Shown in pieces: positions 1 through 11,900 of a stretch of DNA of 64,000 nt. Under the pieces are notes generated by a model, which did no database searches, was not told the origin of the DNA, and saw only the letters and a list, made by a program, of their open reading frames with translations. Position numbers and translations under genes: made by a program. Numbering within the stretch: the stretch's first letter is position 1; the number at the start of each line of letters is the position of its first letter. The DNA comes from Liolophura sinensis (lineage: Eukaryota > Mollusca > Polyplacophora > Chitonida > Chitonidae): the NCBI RefSeq assembly GCF_032854445.1, contig NC_088298.1:10591504-10655503 (forward strand), written 5' to 3'.

Positions 1-430
1 TTTATGTCTTATGTTCAGCATTCTAAATGGTTAAAATCTTGTAACCTAGGATTATGTTATAATCTGCGAATATTGGTATCCCGGTGGCACTGGCAAATTT
101 CTACAAGCACGACATACTTATTATGGCGCATGTGCAGATCCCTATCCTCACTTCATGTCAAGCGTTTGCGTTTTCTGACATCACTTCCTGCCTCATCACC
201 CTAATGACCCTAATGACCTTAGCGTTGTTAAAACTGAATGTAGTCAGACATCGCTAGATGCTCATCGTCGCAAGGTTTTCTCAAACTTTTGTTTTAAACA
301 CTAGAGACCTTTAGCTAGAGGTTACAAGGTCAGCTTGTGACTTCAAACTAAAGTAGGTAAGCTAAGTGCAGAATGAAGTTATAAATTACAACTTGTAACT
401 TCTACGCGTAAGCCGGCTTTGTCCAGTTGG

Positions 431-500
431 ACCCCGCCGTCTTGTAAGTGAAACATTTCTGAGTACGGCGTAAAACACCAATCAAATAAATAAATAAATC
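431..500 (+). mobile_element. SINE family A, 3' end fragment
   Basis: The segment keeps the family-A tail: a GCCGTC..TAAGTGAAA core, TGAGTACGGCGTAAAACACC, then AATCAAATAAATAAATAAAT. It matches the tails of the fuller copies at 11754 and 15523. The tRNA-derived head is missing, so this is a 5'-truncated copy. Confidence 0.75.
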
Positions 501-636
501 TAACAGGACCAGTTCCTTAGTATCGCTAGGCTTTGTAACCTCACTGGTCATAAAAAGCTGGGAATATTCACCGCAGAACATAAGGCATGTCAGCAGCCTC
601 TGGACTCACGCTACTTGCGGATCGGGAGTGAGATAA

Positions 637-1094
637 CTTTTATCGAGGAACGCAGTTACGAGAGTTGAGGAGAGAAGCAGCCTTAATGTCTGTTCACAGG
701 CGCATTAAAACCCCAACATAAATCGACGCCAACCGTGTGATCTCTGTACTTAACTAGGCAGGTGTGAGACTCGCCCAACCAAAAAGGTCCAATCCAAACC
801 AAGTCTATTCCTGAAAAAAAAAACATCACATTTTCCGAGCATTTCGTGAGTTATCGAGCTGGGCGCCACAGTACAGCAGACCCTGAAATTGTCCTTTTTT
901 ATCAATTTGTGTTCATGTCATATTCAATTTTTGGTCAGGCCTACATAGGAATGGGGTAGTTTATTTGTAGAAACATGTAGCTGATGCAGATTTATGTCGA
1001 TTTATGTTAACAGCAGTAAATGTTCCTTGCCGTCAATGCTACACACTGGGTCTGTTTCTCTCCGCAACTCTCGCAACTGCGTTGCTCGATGTAT
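637..1094. mobile_element. candidate MITE with about 45-bp terminal inverted repeats
   Basis: The left end (about 637-681, core AACGCAGTTACGAGAGTT) and the reverse complement of the right end (about 1046-1094, core AACGCAGTTGCGAGAGTT) match at roughly 29 of 33 positions. Ends facing each other 450 bp apart fit a non-autonomous DNA element. No target-site duplication was convincingly identified and no transposase frame is inside. Confidence 0.45.
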
Positions 1095-2433
1095 AAGAAA
1101 TACCCAACTCCGCAACTAGACTAACGCTTCGTGCGAAAGAGAAAGGGTCTTACGGTCGATATAATGCATATAACATTTTAGTTCACCTATTACTTTTGAC
1201 CGCGTGCAGCTTACACCAGTTAATTAAATAAAAAACAAATAAACAGAATTTGCCTCTTCGTTTATCTTTCTTCCAAAATTACAGAACATTCTTTATATAT
1301 AAGATAAGGTGTTGAAAGCTTTGTGCATTGGTTTGTATAGGTCAGTGTGTGAATGCCTGTACACAGTTAATCAACCAAGCCCTTGACACACTCACTGACT
1401 TATGTGTTTAGAATGTTGACACACTCCAAAACAGGCTGTATATGTAGAAACATTGAACACGAGACGGTGCACATGGCATACGATGATTGGGCTGTGACGA
1501 TTCCAGCGCTGTGAAACATGTACACACGTACGTCTGTGCCTGGAGAAAAGAGTCGAGTTTAAACAGCGCTTATTGGCCCGAAGACAAAAAAAAAAAAATC
1601 CCTATCTCTGTCCTGATTGGGTGAGAAGAATTTCGGCTATAGACAGGAGACGAGTTATTTATCAGTCGAGAGTGCTTCACTGACGCCAGATAATCTGCTT
1701 GAGAGTTATCGAGTGGAAAGTACCAGTACAGGACAAAGTGCATAAAAAACAAACATGTGTCTAGAACATCTGATCTGAATCGAAGGTCAAATCTTGTATC
1801 AGATCACCGTATATTTTGTTAGTATGAAGATTAGTTAAATATTTATACAATGTGTAGGCTTTAATATAATTTTTTTTACCAAATTGTTGAAATTAAGAAT
1901 GAATTAGAAATTAGTAAGTTATAATCTGGAAACATAATTTCCATAAATCATGTGAGTTAGAGCTACGCCTTAAAGAGCTACGGTACATTTACACCGGATA
2001 TTTTTGGCCCCAAAAAGCCATATTTACTATTTCCTCTTTCAGAAAATATCCGAATCGTACCTGTACAAATTATAGAGAAAATGATCCTGAAGTTTTTAAG
2101 ACGTTATAAAGCGACGTCAGTATGAACACGATCACATATTTTGAACGGTAACACGTACACAGACGAGGCTGATATTTTGTGAAGGGTAAAAAAAATGAAA
2201 AAAAAAAAAAAACAAAAACATAAAAAAAACATAAAAAACGCAGACAACGGGTGTATGTTAACATAAAAATTACATAATCTTTTGAAAACTGAAATCTTTT
2301 GCCTAATACAGAAATGTGTTTAATCATTGCATTACCAAACAAACAGATATAATCTAACATATTTTCCTGAGGAAATGAAGCCCCATATAGTTAACGGTGA
2401 AGTTCACAATGACATAAGGTATGTGTCGGTGCA

Positions 2434-2555
2434 CCACGTGCAGATGTTGAAACTAAACCAACCTTTTCTTTTTTTAGCTGGCAGGTCGCCATTTACTAGG
2501 TCACTGAGCCACTTAAGGACAAAGCTCGGTCAAGGCCTTTTGAGGTCAGGGGTCG
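2434..2555. promoter_or_regulatory. E-box and DR1-like element upstream of the desaturase start
   Basis: CACGTG lies at 2434-2439. At 2543-2555 AGGTCA, one spacer base and GGGTCG form an imperfect DR1, the type bound by RXR heterodimers or HNF4. Vertebrate FADS2 promoters are known to respond to such receptors. Function here is inference from motif and position, about 170 bp before the ATG. Confidence 0.3.
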
Positions 2556-2720
2556 CTCGGCATCATCCGATGATGGCGCGAGACAGAATCAAGAAAAACA
2601 AACCGGCGATAGTCAGCGATTGCTGAAAAGGGTAACTGGATTTACTTTTCGAAGGCCGAAGGAGATCAGGTCATTTTTGTCTAAATTTGTCTAAGACACC
2701 GACATTGTTTTGCTGAGAAC

Positions 2721-2912
2721 ATGTGTCAGCGGGACGACGAAAGCAGCCCTGTGAGCCTGCCAATGTACACGTGGGAAGAAGTCAGAAAACACACAGCGAG
2801 AAATGACAGCTGGCTTGTAATAGACAGCAAGGTATACAATGTCACAAACTGGGCCCGGAAACACCCCGGTGGGGGCAGACTTTTAGGGCACTATGCTGGG
2901 GAAGACGCGACG
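2721..2912 (+). CDS. FADS: desaturase exon 1
   Basis: 64 codons, ending GAC GCG ACG before GTAAGT (phase 0). Encodes most of the cytochrome b5 domain, with the HPGG haem-ligand motif and HYAGEDAT. Confidence 0.93.
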
Positions 2913-5900
2913 GTAAGTAGTTATCATTTTTTGTTTGAATAAAAGGACGTTTTTGAGTTAATAATGGAATACTTATGACATGGACGTAGGCAGCGCGAAC
3001 TACTTAGCCCTGTTTATAGGCCTACCTGTAGACACAGCTGGGATTAGCAAGCTGATATGCACAGCCGAACATGTTAATCTTATTGGTATGTGTTAATCAG
3101 ATTTAAATTTAATGTAATGCTCTTAAATGAGGAGAGACGAAATGTATTGACCTGGGAAAGAATGGATGAGTGCAATTGAATTAGGAATAATTTATACAAG
3201 GTATTGGGTGTAGTGTAAATCCGGTAGTTTTCTATTTTTTTCCCTTTAATTGTATGTAAATTATAGAGCAGTTCACATTTTCACATTCACAGGTTAAAGG
3301 CTTGTTTATTCTGTTTTTTTTTCTTTACTAAATTGCCAGGGATAAGCTATGGTACATCATAATTAAATGCAGTGAAATTTCATTTACATGATGGCCACGT
3401 GGTTTAAGAGCCTACATCTTGATTTGTAATCATAACATTAGTGGTTCAAATCTGAGTCAGGTCACACCTATGATTTTTGTGCTTCATTACTTGGAGCCCA
3501 CAACACATGTAAATTGATGGGTCAAGTACTAATTGGCCAGATGTTAGTAAGCCCATAACATCACACTACAACAGTAATTTCCGGGTGTCTTGTCTGGTGT
3601 CTTCAGCATGGCATTCCATTTAAGCAGCACTATAAATCTGTTAGCAAGGGATCCGTTGCTCTACAGTAAAACATTGTGATGTCATGATAAGACTGAAATA
3701 AGGCCATCATTGCAAGCATTTTTGTTGGGGATAACCCAACTGACAAACTGACCTATCAAAAATGGGCCCTTTTTTTAAAAAGATTATCTGCCTATCATTT
3801 TCATTAGGTAACCTGAGTCTCATTTTGTGTTTTACGGGCAAGCTGACGCTTTGTAATCGAAAAGTGAATAAAATAAAATTGAAAATCTACCTTTTGTTTC
3901 GTCAGACATTTTTATAATTTTGAGGATTTGTCTCATTTATTTTTATGTTAATTTATACCCTCCTCAAGCACTGAAATAAATCATTGTGCCTTAAAACATA
4001 AAGATAAACTGGTGTGGCTTTAGCCAGAATAAAAGAAGAAAAATTCATACATGTTACTGACAGACTCTATTTTTTTCTGATACGGATGGCAAGGTTGGGT
4101 TATGACAAACAAGTAATATTTAGGCATGGCCTTATGTTACAATTTAAGTGGAATGTCATGTGCTTCAGTGGTGGCAGTACTTTGGTGTACTTGCCCTGCC
4201 ACAAGAAGACACCTCATATCTGTATACATTTAATTACTCCTAGTCATCGTATGGCTGAAAAACTGTTAATTAGGGCTTAAAACCCCAAGTTAATTAGGAC
4301 TTAAAACCCCAAGTTAATTAGGACATAAAACCCCGAGGACACAAAACCCCAATGTCCTAATTAACATGGCATACATGCATTTTTGTGCACATTCATTGTT
4401 ATGGCATTTTCTATTCAATGGCAGTATGTTATTTTGAATATTGGACGTCGATTCTAACTTAAATAGCTGCAATAAAACCAGGGAAGAAATGATCTGAAAA
4501 AGACTGGATATTTTTTGTTCATTTTCGATCTGTATTACACTGATGTATTTACATATTCAGGATGCTTGGGTTGGTTTTCACAATGACAAACAGTTGGTGT
4601 CCAAGTTTCTGAAACCTCTGCTGATTGGACAACTGGCCCCAAATGAAATCACGGAAGTAAGAATTTTCTTTGTTTCTTTTTTTTGTTTTTTTTTTCAAGG
4701 AGTTTACACAGTGGATGGTTTTACTGAATTAACTCAAATGTGTTTCAGCTGCTGGTTTGTTCTAGCCATTTATATATGTGTATCTATCTCTCGTCAATGT
4801 TTTTCTGTCTGGTTTGTGATAAAAGAAAAACATTTTTTTCACATCCAGACAGATTGAAACAAAAAATGAAAATGCATAATGTTATCCTTTTAGCCTGCAT
4901 CACATATAACAGTCAACAGTAACATAGCGTGCCAGCGAGGCACAATCACTTAGGAGGTTCTCACCAATACACTCTGAGTAACCGCCTGAATTCTACCACT
5001 GTGTCCAGGAAGACTCATGGAGTTATCTCCCCCTGATTCACTGCCCAATGTCTTACAGTCACTAATATGCTGCCATAACGTAATGACCCAGGAGCCTCTT
5101 ACCAACGCAGTCGCTGTGAGTTCAATTCCAGTTCATGCTGACTTCCTTTCTGGTCGTAAGTGGGAAAGTCTGCCAACAAATTGCGGGTGGTTGTGGGTTT
5201 CCCCTGGGCTCTGCCCCGTATCATCCCACTGTAATTCTGGCAACCTCAGTATAAGTGGAATATTTTTGTGTATGGCATAAAACACCAATCAAACAAAACC
5301 AACAGTATTAACATTACTTGAAAGATGATTAGTGACTGTATTTATTTATTTGTTTATTTATTTATTTATTTATTTATTTATTTGATTGGTGCTTTATGCC
5401 ATACTCAAGAATATTTCACCTATATGACAGCAGCCAGCATTATAGTGGGTGGAAACCGGGCAGAGCCTGGGGGAACCCATGACCATCCGCAGGTTGCTGC
5501 CAGACCTTCCCACATACGGCCGGAGAGGAAGCCAGCATGAGCTGGTCTTGAACTCACAGCGACCGCATTGGTAAGAGGCTCCTGGGTCATTACGCTGTGG
5601 CAGCATATTAGTGACTGTAAGACATTGGGCAGTGAACCAGGGGGAGATAACTCCATGAGTCTTCCTGGACACAGTGGTAGAATTGAGAGGGTTACTCAGA
5701 GTGTATTGTATGAGAACTAATGCCAATAAGTTTGATTCCTCTCATGATATAAGTAACACCAAATGAATCAATAATTACCTTGGGCTATAATGAGTAATGA
5801 CCTCTTTAAACAGGGTCTTCATTTAATGTCCCTCATTGCTTACATGACTTATGTTGAAATTTAAAACCATGACTTTTTTTGTGAGCAAATTTTTCACTTT

Positions 5901-8900
5901 CATTCCGTTTTACAGACACCACTTATGAAAGACTTCAGGGACTTGCGGAAGAAACTGGAAGACATGAACCTGTTTAAAGCAGACAGAATTTTCTTCCTGC
6001 TGACAGTGGGGCAGATACTCCTATTTGAGCTCATCGCTTGGGTGATTTTCTACTGCATGGGTACAGGCTGGGTACCCTTCCTCCTGGCTTCCCTCTTCCT
6101 TGTAACAGCTCAGGTGAGACTGATAATTAATTCACTGGGAATGCAGAGAGGGAATAGTTACGTTGCATACCTCAATTATGAGGCTTGAATTGGTTTATAA
6201 AAGGTATCTGAGATTTTCGATGTTCAGTAGGGTATTTATTATGAAGAGAATGTCCCTCTCTCCCTGGTAACGGCTCAGGTGAGGTTGATAATGACCCTAC
6301 AGGTGTGCAGAGACAATAATTATGTTGCCTGTCTCAATTATGTTCGTTGCCAGCCTCCGTATTATGTTGCCTTAAAGGGCTTATGAAGCATATTTGTCAG
6401 ATGATTCTTCAAGTATGAATCACTTGAATGCACAGAAGCACAAGCTCCTTAAGCTCTTTCACTCATTATTTGTTTTGGCAGTGTTCATAATTTCACTGGT
6501 CTAGCTTATTACAGAATAAAGGAAAAAGACACAAAAGCGTCTAACCTTTCTTCTTGGGATGCAAAAATTTCTTTAATGCAATGGCAGTGTTTGTATTAAG
6601 ACCTTCAGCTTTCAGACCAGAAATTGAGAAACTGAGTAAATTAAGAAGCTTGAAATGGTGATGTCAGCAGTGACATTTCTCACAATCGCTCATTGGACAG
6701 GGTCCTGGGTGTTAAGCTGGTAACTGGTTTTAGAGTTAATTCTTTTTCGGGTATCCTTAAGTCAGTGAGTGAGAACTGCGATTAAGTTTGAGAAACTGTT
6801 GATATGTTACATGTACATGTATGTTGCCTTCTTTACTATACTATGTTGCCTTCTTTACTTCATGTTGCCTTCTTTACTTCATGTTGCCTTCTTTACTATA
6901 CTATGTTGCCTTCTTTACTATGTTGCCTTCTTTACTTCATGTTGCCTTCTTTACGTCATGTTGCTTTAATTATATTGCTACATTTTAGTTTTGCTTTACA
7001 GGTTGAATAAATCCTTTTTCAAAATCGGTAGAGGGTATAAAATAAAAACAAAACTGAAAAATCGTCTATTTTCTTGAAAATGTGGACAGTTCAGTCAGCT
7101 TTTTTTTTTAGTAATGTTGACGACATACTGGTACTTGCTTTGTTGGGAAACCCTGAAAAATAAGAAAACTGTAAAAACATTAAACTTTTTTTCAATGTTT
7201 ATTTGATTTTTGAATTGTTGCTTGGCCATAAATCACAAAATCCAATTCATGTACCTGTTAACTTGACGTCTCCATATCATAACAGAAAGGGAAAGTTGAA
7301 TAATTATCATAACATGTTCTGCACATCTTACTCAACCATGTCAACTGCTAAATTCTTGAGAATGATATGTCAGACTCAACATGTATGACTTATCAGAAAC
7401 TCCTTACCTCTACATTTCCACATAGGCTCAGGCTGGCTGGTCCCAACATGATTTTGGTCACTTGTCCGTCTTCCGCAAGTCAAAATGGAACCACATTGTG
7501 CACATTTTCATCATCAACTTTTTGAAGGCGAGTATACGTAGGTCTGAGCTGGTAGCTGAATTATATTGTGCCCTGAAGAAATAATGATGCATTTGGACTG
7601 ATTATCTGAAGTCACCATCTTAGATTTGTGAATGTCCTAAAACCTGTACGTATTCCATCCAGAAATAAGCTTGAGCTCAGTAATCATTAATGTACATTCG
7701 TGTAAAGAACAGTGAGCTATTAAATAACAATGCATATTAAATAACAGTAAATTACGCTGTGGAATCAGTGTAAAAGTAAATGATAGGGGTGTTATTTCAA
7801 TACAAGTACTGCATGTACTGAGCTGAGGTTTTGCATACAAGTTGTTTCATGTATTGAGCTCAGGTTTTGCGTACTAGTTGTTTCATGTAATGAGCTCAGG
7901 TCTTGCATACAAGTAGTTTCAAGTATTGAGCGCAGGTTTTGCATAACAATTGTTTAATATATTGAGCTCAGGGTTTGCATACAAGTTGTTTCATGTATTG
8001 AGCTCAGGTTTTGCATACAAGTAGTTTCATGTATTGAGTGCAGGTTTTGCATACAAGTAGTTTTATGTATTGAGTGCAGGTTTTGCATACAAGTTGTTTC
8101 ATGTAGTGAGCTCAGGTTTTGCATACAAGTTGTTTCATGTACTGAGCTCAGGTTTTGCATACAAGTTGTTTCATGTACTGAGCTCAGGTTTTGCATACAA
8201 GTTGTTTCATGTACTGAGCTCAGGTTTTGCATATAGGTTGTTTCATGTGCAGAGCTCAGCTTTTGCATAGAAGTTGTTTCATGTAGGGAGCTCAGGTTTT
8301 GCATACAAGCTGCTTCATGTACTGAGCTCAGGTTTTGCATACAAGTTGTTTCATGTAGTGAGCTCAGGTTTTGCATACAAGTTGTTTCATGTACTGAGCT
8401 CAGGTCTTGCATACAAGTTGTTTCATGTATTGAGCGCAGGTTTTGCATAACAATTGTTTAATATATTGAGCTCAGGGTTTGCATACAAGTTGTTTCATGT
8501 ATTGAGCTCAGGTTTTGCATACAAGTAGTTTCATGTATTGAGTGCAGGTTTTGCATACAAGTAGTTTCATGTATTAAGTGCAGGTTTTGCATACAAGTTG
8601 TTTCATGTAGTGAGCTCAGGTTTTGCATACAAGTTGTTTCATGTACTGAGCTCAGGTTTTGCATACAAGTTGTTTCATGTAGTGAGCTCAGGTTTTGCAT
8701 ACAAGTTGTTTCATGTACTGAGCTCATGTTTTGCATATAGGTTGTTTCATGTGCAGAGCTCAGGTTTTGCATAGAAGTTGTTTCATGTAGTGAGCTCAGG
8801 TTTTGCATACAGGCTGCTTCATGTACTGAGCTCAGGTTTTGCATACAAGTTGTTTCATGTACTGAGCTCAGGTTTTGCATACAAGTTGATTCATGTAGTG

Positions 8901-11900
8901 AGCTCAGGTTTTGCATACAAGTTGTTTCATGTACTGAGCTCAGGTTTTGCATACAAGTTGTTTCATGTACTGAGCTCAGGTTTTGCATACAAGTTGATTC
9001 ATGTAGTGAGCTCAGGTTTTGCATACAAGTTGTTTCATGTACTGAGCTCAGGTTTTGCATACAAGTTGTTTCATGTACTGAGCTCAGGTTTTGCATATAG
9101 GTTGTTTCATGTGCAGAGCTCAGGTTTTGCATATAGGTTGTTTCATGTGCAGAGCTCAGGTTTGGCATTTATATGTGGCTTAATAGCTACCAAATCTATG
9201 TTGAAATTGATAATCGTCATCAGTCATTGAACGTAACACTCGCACAATTACGGTATCTTGGTGAGATGGTTAATGTGCTGCGACTCTCGGGCCCATGGCT
9301 GAAGAGGTCACAAGTTCGAATCCAGCTCTTGCCAATTTTAGTGTGGATTTAAGTTTTGAGGTTTGTCACTTATAAACCTGATCGCTCACGCTGTTTAACA
9401 CCAATCCAAGAAATAACCACTTATTACATCGGGTACATTTTATTAGGAATTGATCAGTCCATTGATCAGTCGGTTTTGAATTGATCTGCAGGGGGCCTCT
9501 GCTGACTGGTGGAATTATCGGCACTACCAGCATCATGCCAAGCCTAACATCATCCGTAAAGACCCAGATATCAGGATGGAGATGCTGTTTCTGCTGGGAA
9601 AACAGCAACCTGTAGAGGTGAGTGGATGAGTGTTAAGGATGCAGATGCTGTTTCTGTTGGGAAAATAGAAACCTGTGGAGGTGAGTGGATGAGTGTGAAG
9701 GATGTAGATGCTGTTTCTGTTGGGAAAATGGAAACCTGTGGAGGTGAGTGGATGAGTGTGAAGGATGCAGATGCTGTTTCTGTTGGGAAAATGGAAACCT
9801 GTGGAGGTGAGTGGATGAGTGTGAAGGATGTAGATGCTGTTTCTGTTGGGAAAATGGAAACCTGTGGAGGTGAGTGGATGAGTGTGAAGGATGCAGATGC
9901 TGTTTCTGTTGGGAAAATGGAAACCTGTGGAGGTGAGTGGATGAGTGTGAAGGATGGAGATGCTGTTTCTGTTGGGAAAATGGAAACCTGTGGAGGTGAG
10001 TGGATGAGTGTGAAGGATGTAGATGCTGTTTCTGTTGGGAAAATGGAAACCTGTGCAGGTGAGTGAATGAGTGTGAAGGATGCAGATGCTGTTTTTGCAT
10101 GGAAAACAGCAACCTGCAAAGGCGAGTGGATGAGTGTGAAGGATGCAGATGCTGTTTCTCCTGGAAATATGCCAACCTGTGTAGGTGGGTGGATGAGTGT
10201 GAAGGATGCAGATGCTGTTTCTGTTGGGAAAACAGCAACCTGTGGAGGTGAGTGGATGAGTGTTAAGGATGCAGATGCTGTTTCTGTTGGGAAAACAGCA
10301 ACCTGTAGAGGTGAGTGGGTGAGTGTGAAGGATGCAGATGCTGTTTCTGTTGGGAAAACAACAATATGTAAAGGCGAGTGGATGAGTGTGAAGGATGCAG
10401 ATGCTGTTTCTGCTGGGAGAACAGCAACCTGTGGAGGTGAGTGGATGAGTGTGAAGGATGCAGATGCTGTTTCTTTTGGGAAAACAGCAACCTGTAGAGG
10501 TGAGTGGATGAGTGTGAAGGATGCAGATGCTGTTTCTGTTGGGAAAACAACAATGTGTAAAGGCGAGTGGATGAGTGTGAAGGATGCAGATGCTGTTTTT
10601 CCTGGGAATATGCCAACCTGTGTAGGTGGGGGGATGAGTGTGAAGGATGCAGATGCTGTTTTTCCTGGGAATATGCCAACCTGTGTAGGTGGGGGGATGA
10701 GTGTGAAGGATGCAGATGCTGTTTCTGCTGGGAGAACAGCAACCTGTGGAGATGAGTGTGAAGGATGCAGATGCTGTTTCTGCTGATAGAACAGCAACCT
10801 GTGCAGGTGAGTGGATGAGTGTGAAGGATGCAGATGCTGTTTCTGTTGGGAAAACAGCAACCTGTAGAGGTGAATGGATGAGTGTGAAGGATGCAGATGC
10901 TGTTTCTGTTGGGAAAACAGCAATGTGTAAAGGTGAGTGGATGAGTGTGAAGGATGCAGATACTGTTTCTGTTGGGAAAACAGCAACCTGTAGAGGTGAG
11001 TGGATGAGTGTGAAGGATGCAGATGCTTTTTCTTTTGGGAGAACAGCAACCTGTAGAGGTGAGTGGATAAGTGTGAAGGATGCAGATGCTGTTTCTGCTG
11101 GGAAAACAGCTACCTGTAGAGGTGAATGGATGAGTGTTAAGGATGCAGATGCTATTTTTGTTGGGAAAACAGCAACCTGTAAAGGTGAATGGATGAGTGT
11201 GAAGGCTGCAGATGCTGTTTCTGTTGAGAAAACAGGAACCTGTGGAGGTGAGTGGATGAGTGTGAAGGATGCAGATGCTGTTTCTGTTGGGAAAAATACT
11301 TTTTCTGTTTTCTTCAGTGAGTGTTACATGATATTGGTAGCATTTTGTTTATTTACTTATTTGACTGGTGATTTATGACACCTGGGACAGTGACCAGCAT
11401 TATGATGGTAGGAGACTGGGCAGATGCTCGGGGGGGAAATGCATGACCATCAAGAGAAAGACAATAATTTGTTTACCTGTGTTCTGTCAATTATGACTTC
11501 AAGACTTTATAAAGTGGTTGATATCTTTGATATAAATGCTCCATAATTTTAGAAACTGCAAAAATTAAAGTCATTGACAATTCCACACATGTATATCTTA
11601 AAATATTGTTCTTTCTATTTCTTCAGTTTGGGAAGAAAAAGAAAGGATTCATGCCCTATAATTACCAGCACAATTATTTCTACCTAGGTGAGTACAGGTA
11701 TGCATGAAGGGCTGATTGGCACCTGATTGAGTTCTCAGTTATCACACCTGGTCGGGGGCCTCCGTGGCGCAGTTGGTTAGCGCGCTAGCGCAGCGTTATG
11801 ACCCAGGAGTCTCTCACTAATGCGGTCGCTGTGAGTTCAAGTCCAGCTCGTGCTGGCTTCCTCTCCAGCCGTATGTGGGAAGGTCTGCCAGCAACCTGCG

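Larger units (their letters stand above)
1..2720. other. 5' flank of the desaturase gene
   Basis: No coding exon is recognised here. The stretch is AT-rich and holds a SINE tail fragment (431-500), a candidate inverted-repeat element (637-1094), poly(A)-rich DNA around 2190-2240, and an E-box and nuclear-receptor-like half sites close to the desaturase start. A pyrimidine tract ending in AG at 2471-2477 could be the acceptor of a 5' UTR exon, but no transcript evidence is visible. Short open frames at both ends resemble no family I know. Confidence 0.5.

Noticed and set aside
2327-2626. 99-codon + strand open frame just before the desaturase
   Set aside because: Not similar to any family I know; better explained as 5' flank or UTR, since the desaturase frame has its own stop at 2682-2684 and start at 2721.
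7801-9166. CRISPR-like array
   Set aside because: Units are contiguous with no unique spacers, the host DNA is eukaryotic, and no cas genes are present.
7954-9230. Long 12-residue-repeat open frames on both strands
   Set aside because: By-product of the 36-bp minisatellite inside a desaturase intron.
9571-11049. 492-codon minus-strand open frame and several + strand frames with 21-residue repeats
   Set aside because: They lie wholly in the 63-bp minisatellite; a period divisible by three keeps several frames open at once on both strands. No start context, splice signals or domain.
11754-11850. tRNA gene
   Set aside because: A and B boxes are present but the sequence continues into a SINE body and tail with target-site duplications; no intact cloverleaf.
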